From NCBI GenBank assembly GCA_965365655.1, contig CBDUCN010000004.1, positions 1-52,260 on the forward strand: a DNA stretch of 52,260 nt. Direction: 5' to 3'. The number at the start of each line of letters is the position of its first letter. Position 1 is the first letter of the stretch. This stretch comes from JBFHNV01 sp965365655. Lineage in GTDB: Bacteria > Pseudomonadota > Gammaproteobacteria > HK1. Under the pieces are notes generated by a model that did no database searches, had not been told where the DNA came from, and saw only the letters and a program-made list of their open reading frames with translations. A program made the translations under genes and the position numbers. Shown here piece after piece: positions 35,047 through 42,940 of this stretch.

Positions 35047-35799
35047 TCAGCCGCTCGCGCTGCGGCGCGTGGCGGGCGTCTCGGCGCTGCGCCCGGCCAG
35101 CTCGAGCAGGGCCGCACGGTCGAGGATCTGCACGTGGCTGCGGTACACCGCGATGGTGCCGGCGCGGTGCATGCGGGTGAGCAGACGGCTCACCGTCTCC
35201 ACCGCCAGCGCGAGGTAGCTCGCGATCTCGCCGCGCGACATCGGCAGCGCGATGTCGGTGTCGTCCAGGTCCGCGGCGCCGCGGCGCTCGGAGAGGTCGA
35301 GCAGGAAGGCGGCGAGGCGCTGCGACGCGTTGTCGCGCGCGAGGGACAGGTGCATGTTCTCCTTGGAGAACAGCCGACGGCTCATCACGGACATCATGAC
35401 CCGGGCCGCCCGCGAGGACGCGTTCAGGCGCTCGCGCAGGGTGCTGTAGGGGATCACGCACACCGACGCGGTATCCAGCGCCACCGCCTCGCTGCGCTGG
35501 CGGGCGCCGTCCATCGCGTCCAGGCCCACCCACTCGCCGGGTCCGAAGAAGCCCGTGACCTGCTCGTTGCCGTCGCTGCCGGTCAGGCTGGTCTTGACGA
35601 CGCCGGTGCGCACCCGGTAGACGGCGTCGACACGGTCGCCGTTGCGGTACAGCCGGTCCCCGTCGTGCAGCACCCGGATGCGGCTCTGCATCACCCCGTC
35701 GCTGGTCGCGCCGCCGTCGTCGAGCAGCGGACAGTCGCCGGCGTAGCGGCACTCGCGGCAGCGGGTGGGGTGGCTGTTCAGGTTGACGACGTCGGCCAT
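35047..35799 (-). CDS. fnr: Oxygen-sensing regulator FNR (Crp/Fnr family)
   Basis: 250 residues. All four cluster cysteines are present: CRECRYAGDC near the N-terminus has the C-x2-C-x5-C spacing of E. coli C20/C23/C29, and ASVCVIP matches C122, so it should carry an O2-labile [4Fe-4S]. The recognition helix VETVSRLL keeps the E--SR residues that read TTGAT. Strong RBS GGAGGA six bases from the ATG (35797-35799). Last of a same-strand series fixL-fixJ-receiver-fnr. Target boxes are seen at 41378 and 51411. Confidence 0.95.
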   Translation of the reverse strand: MADVVNLNSHPTRCRECRYAGDCPLLDDGGATSDGVMQSRIRVLHDGDRLYRNGDRVDAVYRVRTGVVKTSLTGSDGNEQVTGFFGPGEWVGLDAMDGARQRSEAVALDTASVCVIPYSTLRERLNASSRAARVMMSVMSRRLFSKENMHLSLARDNASQRLAAFLLDLSERRGAADLDDTDIALPMSRGEIASYLALAVETVSRLLTRMHRAGTIAVYRSHVQILDRAALLELAGRSAETPATRRSASG

Positions 35800-35947
35800 G
35801 GCATATCCTCCGCAACGTGGGTCCGGGTGTTTCCGGTTGTTGCGTACAGATATACGCCGCGCCCCGGCGGGTTCATATAAGGGGAACCCCGTACCTGGGC
35901 GCAGGCCCGGCCGTGGAGGCCCCCGGGGCGCCTGCCGGGCGCCCGGG

Positions 35948-36364
35948 TCAGTGCGCGGCGAGCGCCTCGCGCACCAGGTCGAGCAGCTCCCCGTCGTTGA
36001 ACGGCTTGCCCAGCACCCCCCGGGCGCCGAGGGCGCGGGCGAGCCGGGCATCGGGCTGATCGTCGTGCGCGGTCACCACGATCACCGGCAGGCGGTCGCC
36101 GCGGCGCCGCAGCTCGCGCTGCAGGTCGAGCCCGCTGCGCCCCGGCATCCGCAGGTCGACGATCAGGCACTGCTCGCCGCCCGGCGTGTAGCGCGCCAGG
36201 AAGTCGTCCACGTGCTCGCACGGGACGGCCTCCCAGCCGCCGGTGCGCACCAGCAGGCTGACCGCCGCGCGCACCGCGCTGTCGTCGTCGACCACGTACA
36301 CCCGGGCCTGTCCGTCGAATGGGGGCTGGAGGTCGTCGGCCTGTTTCAACGCGGCAAATCCCAT
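35948..36364 (-). CDS. Single-domain response regulator (receiver only)
   Basis: 138 residues. One CheY-like receiver: acidic pocket YVVDDDSA, phosphoacceptor Asp in LIVDLRMPG, Thr in VVTAHDD, and Lys in LGKPF all intact; no output domain. Most similar in wording to the FixJ receiver next to it. May compete for phosphate from the FixL-like kinase, as FixT-type proteins modulate FixL, but FixT's cysteine cluster is not present. ATG 36362-36364 lacks a clear RBS; an upstream ATG would add about 15 basic residues. Confidence 0.85.
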   Translation of the reverse strand: MGFAALKQADDLQPPFDGQARVYVVDDDSAVRAAVSLLVRTGGWEAVPCEHVDDFLARYTPGGEQCLIVDLRMPGRSGLDLQRELRRRGDRLPVIVVTAHDDQPDARLARALGARGVLGKPFNDGELLDLVREALAAH

Positions 36365-36501
36365 CACGTGCGCTTTTCTGCTCCGGTGACGGGCCGAAGT
36401 AGAGCCCATGCCCGCGAGGCGGAACTTGACGTGGATCAGGCACCGCAACGTGCCCCGGGGCGCCGCGTGCTCGCCGGGCGCGGCGCGGGCGCCGCGCGCC
36501 G

Positions 36502-37110
36502 TCAGCCCGGGGCGCCGCCCAGCAGGCGCACCAGGTCCGCGACCGCGCGCACCTCCAGCTTCTTCATCCCGCGGCCGCGGTGCAGCTCCACGGTGCGCTC
36601 GCTGATGTCGAGGTCCAGCGCCACGACCTTGTTGCTCTGCCCGGAGGCCACCCGCTCGAGCACCTCGCGCTCGCGCGGCGTGAGGCGCGCGAGCAGCGAC
36701 TCGCGCCGCGCCCGGCGCCGGTGCGCCGCGTGACGCTCGGCGTCCAGGGCCAGCGCGCGCGCGACCTGATCGAGCAGCAGCCGCGGGTCGAAGGGCTTCT
36801 CGATGAAGTCGAACGCGCCGGCCTTCAGCGACTGCACCGCGGCGGGCACGTCCGCCTGGCCCGTGAGCATGATCACCGGCAGCCGGATGCCGCGCTCCTC
36901 CAGCGCGCTCTGCAGCTCGAGCCCGCTCAGGCCCGGCATGTGGATGTCGCTGATCAGGCAGCCCCGGCTGTTCTCGTCGCACCAGGCGAGGAACGCGTCC
37001 GCGCTGTCGAAATCCACCACGGCGAGTCCCTCGGTCTCGATCAGCAGCCGGAGGGAGTCGCGCACCACCGCGTCGTCGTCGACGATGTACACCGTTCCGC
37101 CGCCGCTCAT
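36502..37110 (-). CDS. fixJ: FixJ-type response regulator with LuxR/GerE DNA-binding domain
   Basis: 202 residues. Receiver (VYIVDDDAVV, phosphoacceptor in ISDIHMPGLSG, Lys in IEKPF) and a LuxR-type HTH (LTPREREVLERVASGQSNKVVA; ISERTVELHRGRGMKKL). The ATG overlaps the kinase stop (ATGA), so kinase and regulator are coupled. In rhizobia phospho-FixJ activates fixK, an FNR-family gene; here fnr lies 703 bp further on the same strand. Confidence 0.92.
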   Translation of the reverse strand: MSGGGTVYIVDDDAVVRDSLRLLIETEGLAVVDFDSADAFLAWCDENSRGCLISDIHMPGLSGLELQSALEERGIRLPVIMLTGQADVPAAVQSLKAGAFDFIEKPFDPRLLLDQVARALALDAERHAAHRRRARRESLLARLTPREREVLERVASGQSNKVVALDLDISERTVELHRGRGMKKLEVRAVADLVRLLGGAPG

Positions 37111-38273
37111 GCGTCGTCCGTCTGCCTCTTCGCCGCACGCGGCAGCATGAGGTGGAACGCGGCGCCTCCCTCCGCGCGGCTCTCCGCCCACAGCCGCCCG
37201 CCGTGGGCCTCGGCGAGGGCGCGGCAGATGGACAGCCCCACGCCCATGCCCTGCGCCTTGGTGGTGTAGAAGTGCTCGAACACCTTCTCGAGCTCGCCCG
37301 CGCCGAGGCCCGGGCCGCTGTCGCCCACCGTCAGGTGCACCTGGCGCTCGTTGCACGAGGTCTCGACGTGCAGGGTGCGCGCGGTCTCGGGCACCTCGCG
37401 CATCGCGTCCAGCGCGTTGAGCACCAGGTTCATCACGACCTGCTCCACCTGCACCGGGTCCGCGTCGACCTCGGGCAGCGCGTCGTCGAGGCGCGCGTCC
37501 AGCTCCACCTTGTTGAAGCTCATCTGCCGGGACATCAGCGAGAGCACGCTGTGCACCGCGCCGTTCACGTCGACGGGCTCGCTGATAGCGTCGCGCTTGC
37601 GGGCCATCTCCCGGATGCGCCCGATGATCGCGCTGGCGCGCTCGCCCTGGGTGGCGATCTGCTTCAGCGTGTCGCGCAGCAGCTCCGGCTTCGCGTTGCC
37701 CGCGTCCAGCAGGCGCTGGCACGCGTGGGCGAAGCTCACGATCGCGGTCAGCGGCTGGTTCACCTCGTGAGCGATGGTGGAGGTCGTGAGCCCGAGGTCC
37801 GCCATGCGTCCGGCGTGCGCCAGCGTGTCGAGGCGCTCCTGGGCCGCTCGCTCCGCCGCGCGCCGGTCGCTGATGTCGCGGATGAGGCCGGTGAACATGC
37901 GTTCCCCGGCCGCCTCGAACTCGGTCACCGCGAGGTCGACCGGGAAGACGCTGCCGTCCTTGCGCCGCGCCTCGACCTCGCGGCCGATCCCGATGATCCG
38001 GCGCTTGCCGGTCATCAGGTAGCGCTGCAGGTAGCCGTCGTGGGCCGCGGCGTGCTCGTGTGTCATCAGCATGCTGACGTTGCTGCCCAGCATCTCCGCC
38101 GCGTCGTAGCCGAACATCAGCGTCGTCGCCGGGTTCACCGACTCGATCACGCCGTGGCAGTCGATGGTGATGATCGCGTCGACCGCGGCGTCGAGCAGGG
38201 CACGGAGCCGCGCGTCGGCGTCATCGCCGCGCGGGGAGAGGCGCTTGAGGCGGTCGCTGGTGATGGTCGGCAC
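37107..38273 (-). CDS. fixL: FixL-type PAS sensor histidine kinase, probably haem-based O2 sensor
   Basis: 388 residues, no membrane helix (soluble). PAS domain about 22-140. The segment HDGYLQRYLMTGKRRIIGIG followed by Arg carries the residues used by Bradyrhizobium FixL: His78 (haem ligand H200), Arg84 (R206), Ile94 (I215) and Arg98 (R220). HisKA phospho-acceptor His169 in TIAHEVNQPL; HATPase N/G1/G2 boxes NLVLNALDAM, GDSGPGLG, GMGVGLSI. The start is GTG 38271-38273, chosen for lack of better; RBS weak. Coupled to fixJ. Confidence 0.88.
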   Translation of the reverse strand: MPTITSDRLKRLSPRGDDADARLRALLDAAVDAIITIDCHGVIESVNPATTLMFGYDAAEMLGSNVSMLMTHEHAAAHDGYLQRYLMTGKRRIIGIGREVEARRKDGSVFPVDLAVTEFEAAGERMFTGLIRDISDRRAAERAAQERLDTLAHAGRMADLGLTTSTIAHEVNQPLTAIVSFAHACQRLLDAGNAKPELLRDTLKQIATQGERASAIIGRIREMARKRDAISEPVDVNGAVHSVLSLMSRQMSFNKVELDARLDDALPEVDADPVQVEQVVMNLVLNALDAMREVPETARTLHVETSCNERQVHLTVGDSGPGLGAGELEKVFEHFYTTKAQGMGVGLSICRALAEAHGGRLWAESRAEGGAAFHLMLPRAAKRQTDDA

Positions 38274-38327
38274 GTCAGCCCCGGGCTGGTGCGACGCCGG
38301 GGGGGAGTCCCGGCGCCTCCGCCCGCG

Positions 38328-38333
38328 ATTGTA
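38328..38333 (-). promoter_or_regulatory. Likely -10 element of the fixLJ operon
   Basis: TACAAT on the minus strand, about 55 bp before the fixL start, in otherwise GC-rich DNA. The -35 is poor, which may mean an activator is needed. No FNR or FixK box seen. Confidence 0.45.
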
Positions 38334-38385
38334 TCCGGCGCCGCGGGCCCGTGTCCCCGGGGCGGCCGGGCGGCGCCCGCGGGCC

Positions 38386-39402
38386 TCAGCCCGCGACCTC
38401 CCAGGTGTCGCCGGACGCGAACAGCTTGTCGAGGCCCGCGCCGGGGGCGCCGGCGCGGGCCTGCTCCATCTGCTCGGCGGTCGCGACCTCGAACGCGGGG
38501 CGCTCCACGGCGCGCAGCACGCCGAAGGGCTCGGGCAGCTCGGGGTGGCGCATCCGCGCCAGCGCGAAGGCGAGCCCCGGATCGCGCGCGCGCTCGTCAT
38601 GCACCAGCAGGTCGGCCTCGGTCACGCCGTCGCCGAGGCGCACCACCTCCGGCGTGAATCCGCGCAGCCGGATTCCGCGGTCGCGCCCGGCCCCGAACAC
38701 CATGGGCCGGCCGTGCTCGAGCTCCAGCACGTGGTCGTCCTTCACCTTCTTGTCGGTCGCCCATTCGAAGGCGCCGTCGTTGTAGATGTTGCAGTTCTGG
38801 TAGATCTCGACGAACGAGGTGCCGCGGTGGGCGGCGGCGCGCTTGAGTGTCTCCGCGAGGTGCTTCGGCCACACGTCCACCGAGCGCGCGACGAAGGTCG
38901 CGTCGGCGCCGAGCGCCAGGGCCAGCGGGTTCAGCGGCGCGTCCACGCTGCCGAGCGGCGTCGAGCGGCTGATCTGCCCGGTCGGCGAGGTCGGCGAGTA
39001 CTGGCCCTTGGTCAGCCCGTAGATCTGGTTGTTGAACAGCAGGATGTTGATGTCCAGGTTGCGCCTGAGCGCGTGCACCAGGTGGTTGCCGCCGATGCTC
39101 AGGCCGTCGCCGTCGCCGGTGATCACCCACACGCTCAGCTCGGGACGGGTGAGCTTGAGCCCGGTGGCCACCGCCGGCGCACGGCCGTGGATGCTGTGCA
39201 CCCCATAGGTGTCCAGGTAGTACGGGAAGCGGCTGGAGCAGCCGATGCCGGACACGAACACGATCTGCTCCGGCGCCAGACCCAGCGTCGGCAGCACCTT
39301 CTTCATCTGCGCGAGGATGGAGTAGTCCCCGCAGCCGGGGCACCAGCGGATCTCCTGGTCGCTCTCGAAGTCCTTCGCGGTGAACGCGACGGCGTGGCTC
39401 AT
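38386..39402 (-). CDS. korB: 2-oxoacid:ferredoxin oxidoreductase, beta subunit
   Basis: 338 residues. TPP-binding subunit: RWCPGCGDYSIL with the CPGCG cysteines, VSGIGCSSRFPYY, GDGDGLSIGGNHL (TPP/Mg), and NNQIYGLTKGQYSPTS. 2-Oxoglutarate is the likely substrate (TKGQ-type KorB), giving succinyl-CoA and reduced ferredoxin. ATG 39400-39402 overlaps the alpha-subunit stop (ATGA). Ends 112 bp from fixL; on the same strand as the fix genes but separate promoter elements are visible. Confidence 0.93.
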   Translation of the reverse strand: MSHAVAFTAKDFESDQEIRWCPGCGDYSILAQMKKVLPTLGLAPEQIVFVSGIGCSSRFPYYLDTYGVHSIHGRAPAVATGLKLTRPELSVWVITGDGDGLSIGGNHLVHALRRNLDINILLFNNQIYGLTKGQYSPTSPTGQISRSTPLGSVDAPLNPLALALGADATFVARSVDVWPKHLAETLKRAAAHRGTSFVEIYQNCNIYNDGAFEWATDKKVKDDHVLELEHGRPMVFGAGRDRGIRLRGFTPEVVRLGDGVTEADLLVHDERARDPGLAFALARMRHPELPEPFGVLRAVERPAFEVATAEQMEQARAGAPGAGLDKLFASGDTWEVAG

Positions 39403-41282
39403 CGCGGGGTCTCCTCGTCGGCGAGCTCGAAGATGCGCGACAGGATCTCGTCGGCGCCGAACGGCCGGCCCTGGACCTTGTTCAGCCCGATGGCGTCCAC
39501 CAGGTACCTCGCGCGCAGCAGCATGCGCAGCTGCCCGCTGTTGAGCTCCGGCACCAGCACGCGGTCGAAGTGCTCGAGAATGCGCCCGAGGTTCGGTGGC
39601 AGCGGGTTGAGCCAGCGCAGGTGGCAGTGCGACACGGCGACGCCGGCGTCGCGGGCGCGGTGCACGCCCTCGGCGGCGGCGCCGTAGGTGCCGCCCCAGG
39701 ACACCACCAGCAGCGGGCCCTCGGGTGCCCCGTCCACCGCCTGCTCCGGGATCAGACGCCCGGCGTTGGCCACCTTGCGCGCGCGCACGGCCGTCATGTG
39801 CTCGTGGTTCTGGGGGTCGTAGCTCACGTTTCCGGAGCCGTCCTGCTTCTCGAGGCCGCCCACCCGGTGCGCGAGGCCCGGGGTGCCGGGCAGCGCCCAC
39901 GGCCTCGACAGCAGCTCGTCGCGCGCGTACGGCGCGAACGGGGTCTCGCCGTCCGCGTCGGGATGGTGCACCGGGATCGGCGTCAGCTCGTCGGGCTCGG
40001 GGATGCGCCACGGCTCCGCGCCGTTCGCGACGTACGCGTCCGACAGCACCACCACCGGCGTCATCAGCCGCACCGCGACGCGCCACGCCTCCTGCACCAC
40101 CTCGAAGCAGTCCGCGGGGCTCGCCGCCGCGAGCACCGGAAGCGGCGCCTCGCCGCTGCGGCCGAACAGCACCTGCAGCAGGTCCGACTGCTCGACCTTG
40201 GTGGGCAGGCCGGTGCTCGGGCCGCCGCGCTGCACGTCCAGGATCAGCAGCGGCAGCTCCAGCATCACCGCGAGCCCCATCGCCTCGCCCTTGAGCGCGA
40301 TGCCGGGGCCCGCGGACGCGGTCACGCCCATCGCGCCGCCGTAGGCCGCGCCGATCGCGGAGGTGACGGCCGCGATCTCGTCCTCGGCCTGGAAGGTCTG
40401 TACTCCGTACGCCTTGTGCCGCGACAGCTCGTGCAGGATGTCGCTGGCCGGCGTGATCGGGTAGGAGCCGTAGAACAGGGGCTTGCCCGAGCGCTGCGCC
40501 GCGCTGATCAGGCCGTAGGCCAGCGCCTGGTTGCCGGTCAGGTTGCGGTAGCGTCCCGGTGCGAGGCGCGCCGGAGGTACCTGGTAGCAGCGCTCCAGCA
40601 CCTCGGCGGTCTCGCCGAAGTTCCAGCCCGCCTTCAGCGCCAGCGCGTCGGCGCGCGCGACCGCCGGGTCGGCGCCGAAGCGGCGCTCGATGTAGCGCAG
40701 CGTCGGCTCCAGGCTGCGCCCGTAGATCCAGTACACCAGGCCCATCGCGAAGAAGTTGCGGCAGCGCTCGGAGAGCTTCTTGCCGAGGCCGGACTCCTCC
40801 ACCGCCTCGCGGGTGAGGCTGGTGATCGGGGCCTTCACGAGCTGATAGGCCTCGAGCGCGTCGTCGTCCAGGGGATTGTCGGCGTAGCGCGCGAGCTTGA
40901 GGCCCTTCGCGTCGAACGCGTCCACGTCGACGATCAGGGTGCCGCCCGGCCTCAGCTCGCGAAGGCTCTGCTTGAGCGCGGCTGGATTCATCGCGACCAG
41001 GGCGTCCACCTGGTCGCCGGGGGTCAGGATGTCGCGGGCCGCGAAGTGCACCTGGAAGCCGCTCACGCCGGCCAGGGTGCCCTTCGGCGCCCGGATCTCC
41101 GCCGGGAAGTCCGGGAAGGTCGCGACGTCGTTGCCCGCCAGCGCGGAGGTGTTGGTGAGCTGCGTGCCGGCGAGCTGCATGCCGTCGCCGGAGTCGCCGG
41201 CGAAGCGCACGGTGACCGACTCGAGGCGCTCGCGCTCCCGGGGGCCCGCAGAAGGTGCCGTGGCCGCGGTCGCGATGGCCAT
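39399..41282 (-). CDS. korA: 2-oxoacid:ferredoxin oxidoreductase, fused gamma-alpha subunit
   Basis: 627 residues. N-terminal gamma domain about 20-205 (VRFAGDSGDGMQLAGTQL; TNTSALAGNDVATFPDFP), then the alpha domain (GNQALAYGLISAAQRSG; SYPITPASDILHEL; QAEDEIAAVTSAIGAAYGG; SAGPGIALKGEAMGLAV). Reversible oxygen-sensitive step replacing or supplementing 2-oxoglutarate dehydrogenase under low oxygen. ATG 41280-41282 has AGGAG five bases upstream. Divergent from ompW with an FNR box between them. Confidence 0.93.
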   Translation of the reverse strand: MAIATAATAPSAGPRERERLESVTVRFAGDSGDGMQLAGTQLTNTSALAGNDVATFPDFPAEIRAPKGTLAGVSGFQVHFAARDILTPGDQVDALVAMNPAALKQSLRELRPGGTLIVDVDAFDAKGLKLARYADNPLDDDALEAYQLVKAPITSLTREAVEESGLGKKLSERCRNFFAMGLVYWIYGRSLEPTLRYIERRFGADPAVARADALALKAGWNFGETAEVLERCYQVPPARLAPGRYRNLTGNQALAYGLISAAQRSGKPLFYGSYPITPASDILHELSRHKAYGVQTFQAEDEIAAVTSAIGAAYGGAMGVTASAGPGIALKGEAMGLAVMLELPLLILDVQRGGPSTGLPTKVEQSDLLQVLFGRSGEAPLPVLAAASPADCFEVVQEAWRVAVRLMTPVVVLSDAYVANGAEPWRIPEPDELTPIPVHHPDADGETPFAPYARDELLSRPWALPGTPGLAHRVGGLEKQDGSGNVSYDPQNHEHMTAVRARKVANAGRLIPEQAVDGAPEGPLLVVSWGGTYGAAAEGVHRARDAGVAVSHCHLRWLNPLPPNLGRILEHFDRVLVPELNSGQLRMLLRARYLVDAIGLNKVQGRPFGADEILSRIFELADEETPR

Positions 41283-41314
41283 CGTGTCTCCTGGAAGGTG
41301 TCCGTCGAACAACG

Positions 41315-41339
41315 CGAAGCGGCCTCCTGGGCCGCTTCG
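41315..41339 (-). other. Hairpin in the korA 5' untranslated region
   Basis: Perfect 10-bp stem CGAAGCGGCC/GGCCGCTTCG around a five-base loop (minus-strand CAGGA). It lies at the predicted 5' end of the korA message; the true RBS is further downstream. Could stabilise the mRNA. Confidence 0.55.
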
Positions 41340-41346
41340 GCTGCCC

Positions 41347-41352
41347 ATTCTA
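41347..41352 (-). promoter_or_regulatory. Possible -10 element of korAB
   Basis: TAGAAT on the minus strand, predicted start near 41340. The FNR box at 41378-41391 would be centred near -44.5 for this start, three bases off the ideal class II position. Confidence 0.4.
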
Positions 41353-41377
41353 AACACGGCCCGCCGCGCCGGGGCCG

Positions 41378-41419
41378 TTGATCCAGGTCAAACGGTGTGC
41401 GGCACGGGCCCGCTATCCT
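41378..41419 (+). promoter_or_regulatory. FNR-dependent class II promoter of ompW
   Basis: FNR box TTGAT-CCAG-GTCAA at 41378-41391 (9 of 10 defined positions of TTGAT-N4-ATCAA) and -10 TATCCT at 41414-41419. The 22-bp gap places the box centre at -41.5, exactly the class II position, and there is no -35. Confidence 0.85.
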
Positions 41420-41475
41420 CCGCGCGTCCCGGCGTGGGCCGGATCGGGCGGCGATACGAAAAGGGGAGACGTGAG

Positions 41476-42159
41476 ATGCGTTTGAGCAGCTGGAAGGCCG
41501 GGGCGCTGGCCGTGGTGGCGTCGATGGCGTGGACGGCACCGGCGGGAGCCATCGAGCAGGGCGACTGGCTGGTGCGCGGGCGCGTGCTGGCGGTGGTGCC
41601 GCAGGACGACAGCGGCGTCGTGTTTGTGGGCGGCGCGCCGCTCGCGGGCAGCAGCGTGTCGGTCGACACGGGCTACACCCTGGACATCGACTTCACGTAC
41701 ATGTTCACCGACAACATCGGGGCCGAGCTGCTGCTGGACCTCACGTCGGAGCACGACGTCGACTCCGAGGGGAGCCTCGCCGCCGTGGCGCCGGGCACCC
41801 TGATCCAGGCCCGCGTGCTGCCGCCGTCGCTGTTGCTGCAGTACCACTTCAACCCCGCCGGGCGCTTCAAGCCCTACCTGGGGGCGGGCATCAACTACTC
41901 GCGCTTCGTCAACGTCAAGCCCACCGGCCGGGGGCGCGCGGCGCTGGGCCTGTCCAACGTGGACCTCGACGACTCCTTCGGGCTCGCGCTGCAGGTCGGC
42001 GCCGACTACCGCATCGATGACCGCTGGTACCTGAATGCGGACCTCAAGTACATCGACATCTCGACCACTGCGACCGCGAACTCGCTGCTGGGCCCGGTGC
42101 GCGTGGACGTGGACGTGGATCCGCTGATCTTCGGCGTGGGCATCGGCTACCGCTTCTGA
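41476..42159 (+). CDS. ompW: OmpW family outer-membrane beta-barrel protein
   Basis: 227 residues. Signal peptide about 1-24 (cleavage after PAGA), then the OmpW pattern: GDWLVRGRVLAVVPQDD, TLDIDFTYMFTDNIGAELL, LPPSLLLQYHFNP, FKPYLGAGINYS, WYLNADLKYIDI, and terminal phenylalanine (GIGYRF) typical of BAM substrates. Small hydrophobic-molecule channel. GGGGAG lies seven bases before ATG 41476. OmpW is FNR-controlled in enterobacteria, and an FNR promoter is seen here. Confidence 0.93.
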   Translation: MRLSSWKAGALAVVASMAWTAPAGAIEQGDWLVRGRVLAVVPQDDSGVVFVGGAPLAGSSVSVDTGYTLDIDFTYMFTDNIGAELLLDLTSEHDVDSEGSLAAVAPGTLIQARVLPPSLLLQYHFNPAGRFKPYLGAGINYSRFVNVKPTGRGRAALGLSNVDLDDSFGLALQVGADYRIDDRWYLNADLKYIDISTTATANSLLGPVRVDVDVDPLIFGVGIGYRF

Positions 42160-42173
42160 CCCCGCACCGTTCG

Positions 42174-42203
42174 AGGTGCGCGGACCCGCGGGTCCGCGCA
42201 CCT
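42174..42203. terminator. Strong hairpin after ompW
   Basis: AGGTGCGCGGACCC (42174-42187) is fully complementary to GGGTCCGCGCACCT (42190-42203) with a two-base gap. No U-run follows (GAAAG), so it may stabilise mRNA 3' ends or be a factor-assisted terminator. Confidence 0.6.
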
Positions 42204-42230
42204 GAAAGCATCGTGCCGACGCGCTATCCT
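42202..42230 (+). promoter_or_regulatory. Possible promoter of the Yip1-like gene and cco operon
   Basis: CTGAAA (42202-42207), 17-bp spacer, TATCCT (42225-42230). The -10 context GCTATCCT is the same as at ompW. No FNR box. Confidence 0.45.
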
Positions 42231-42289
42231 GCGCGTGGGCCGCTGGGCCGGCGCGTCACCGCGCCGCGGTGACCGGAGGAGGGTTTCCC

Positions 42290-42892
42290 ATGCCGATCTT
42301 CAAGGTGATCCAGCTGCTGTTCAGCCCGCGCGGGGGCTGGCAGGCCATCAAGCAGGCCGATTTCAGCGTGCCGCAGGCCTTCCTCGGCCACACGGTGCTG
42401 TTCGCGCTCATTCCTCCCGTGTGCGGCTACATCGGCACCACCCGCACCGGGTGGAGCCTGGGGCTGGACCGGCCGGTGCGCCTGACCACCGAGAGCGCGC
42501 TGCAGATCTCCGTCCTGTACTACGGCGCGCTGCTCGTGGCCACGCTGTCGGTGGCCTGGGCCGTGCACTGGATGGCGCGCACCTACGGCGCGAAGGCGTC
42601 CTTCGCGTCCGGGCTGGTGCTCGCGACCATGACCGCGACGCCGCTGTTCCTGGTGGGCTTCGCGCAGCTGATGCCCGAGATGTGGCTGAACCTCGTGCTC
42701 GGGCTGCCGGCGCTCGCGTGGACCATCGCGCTGTTCTACAGCGGGGTGCCGGTGATGCTGGACATCCCGGAGGAGCGGGGCTTTCTCCTGGCGTCGGCGG
42801 TGCTGGCCTTCGGGCTGGTGGCGCTGGTCGCCATGATGGTGGTCACGGTGCTGCTGTGGGGCGCGGGCCTCGCGCCCACCTTCACCGGCTGA
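42290..42892 (+). CDS. Yip1-like integral membrane protein
   Basis: 200 residues. N-terminal IQLLFSPRGGWQAI is the start of bacterial Yip1 domains; five membrane helices are evident (about 30-50, 75-95, 105-128, 130-150 and 165-192). Function unknown; found beside respiratory genes in several bacteria by general knowledge. ATG 42290 has GGAGGA nine bases upstream, so the upstream in-frame GTG (42269) is rejected. 48 bp before ccoN and probably in the same transcript. Confidence 0.75.
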   Translation: MPIFKVIQLLFSPRGGWQAIKQADFSVPQAFLGHTVLFALIPPVCGYIGTTRTGWSLGLDRPVRLTTESALQISVLYYGALLVATLSVAWAVHWMARTYGAKASFASGLVLATMTATPLFLVGFAQLMPEMWLNLVLGLPALAWTIALFYSGVPVMLDIPEERGFLLASAVLAFGLVALVAMMVVTVLLWGAGLAPTFTG

Positions 42893-42940
42893 CGAACCGC
42901 GACACGGCGTGACGTAGAGCACAGCAGGAGGCATCCAGAC

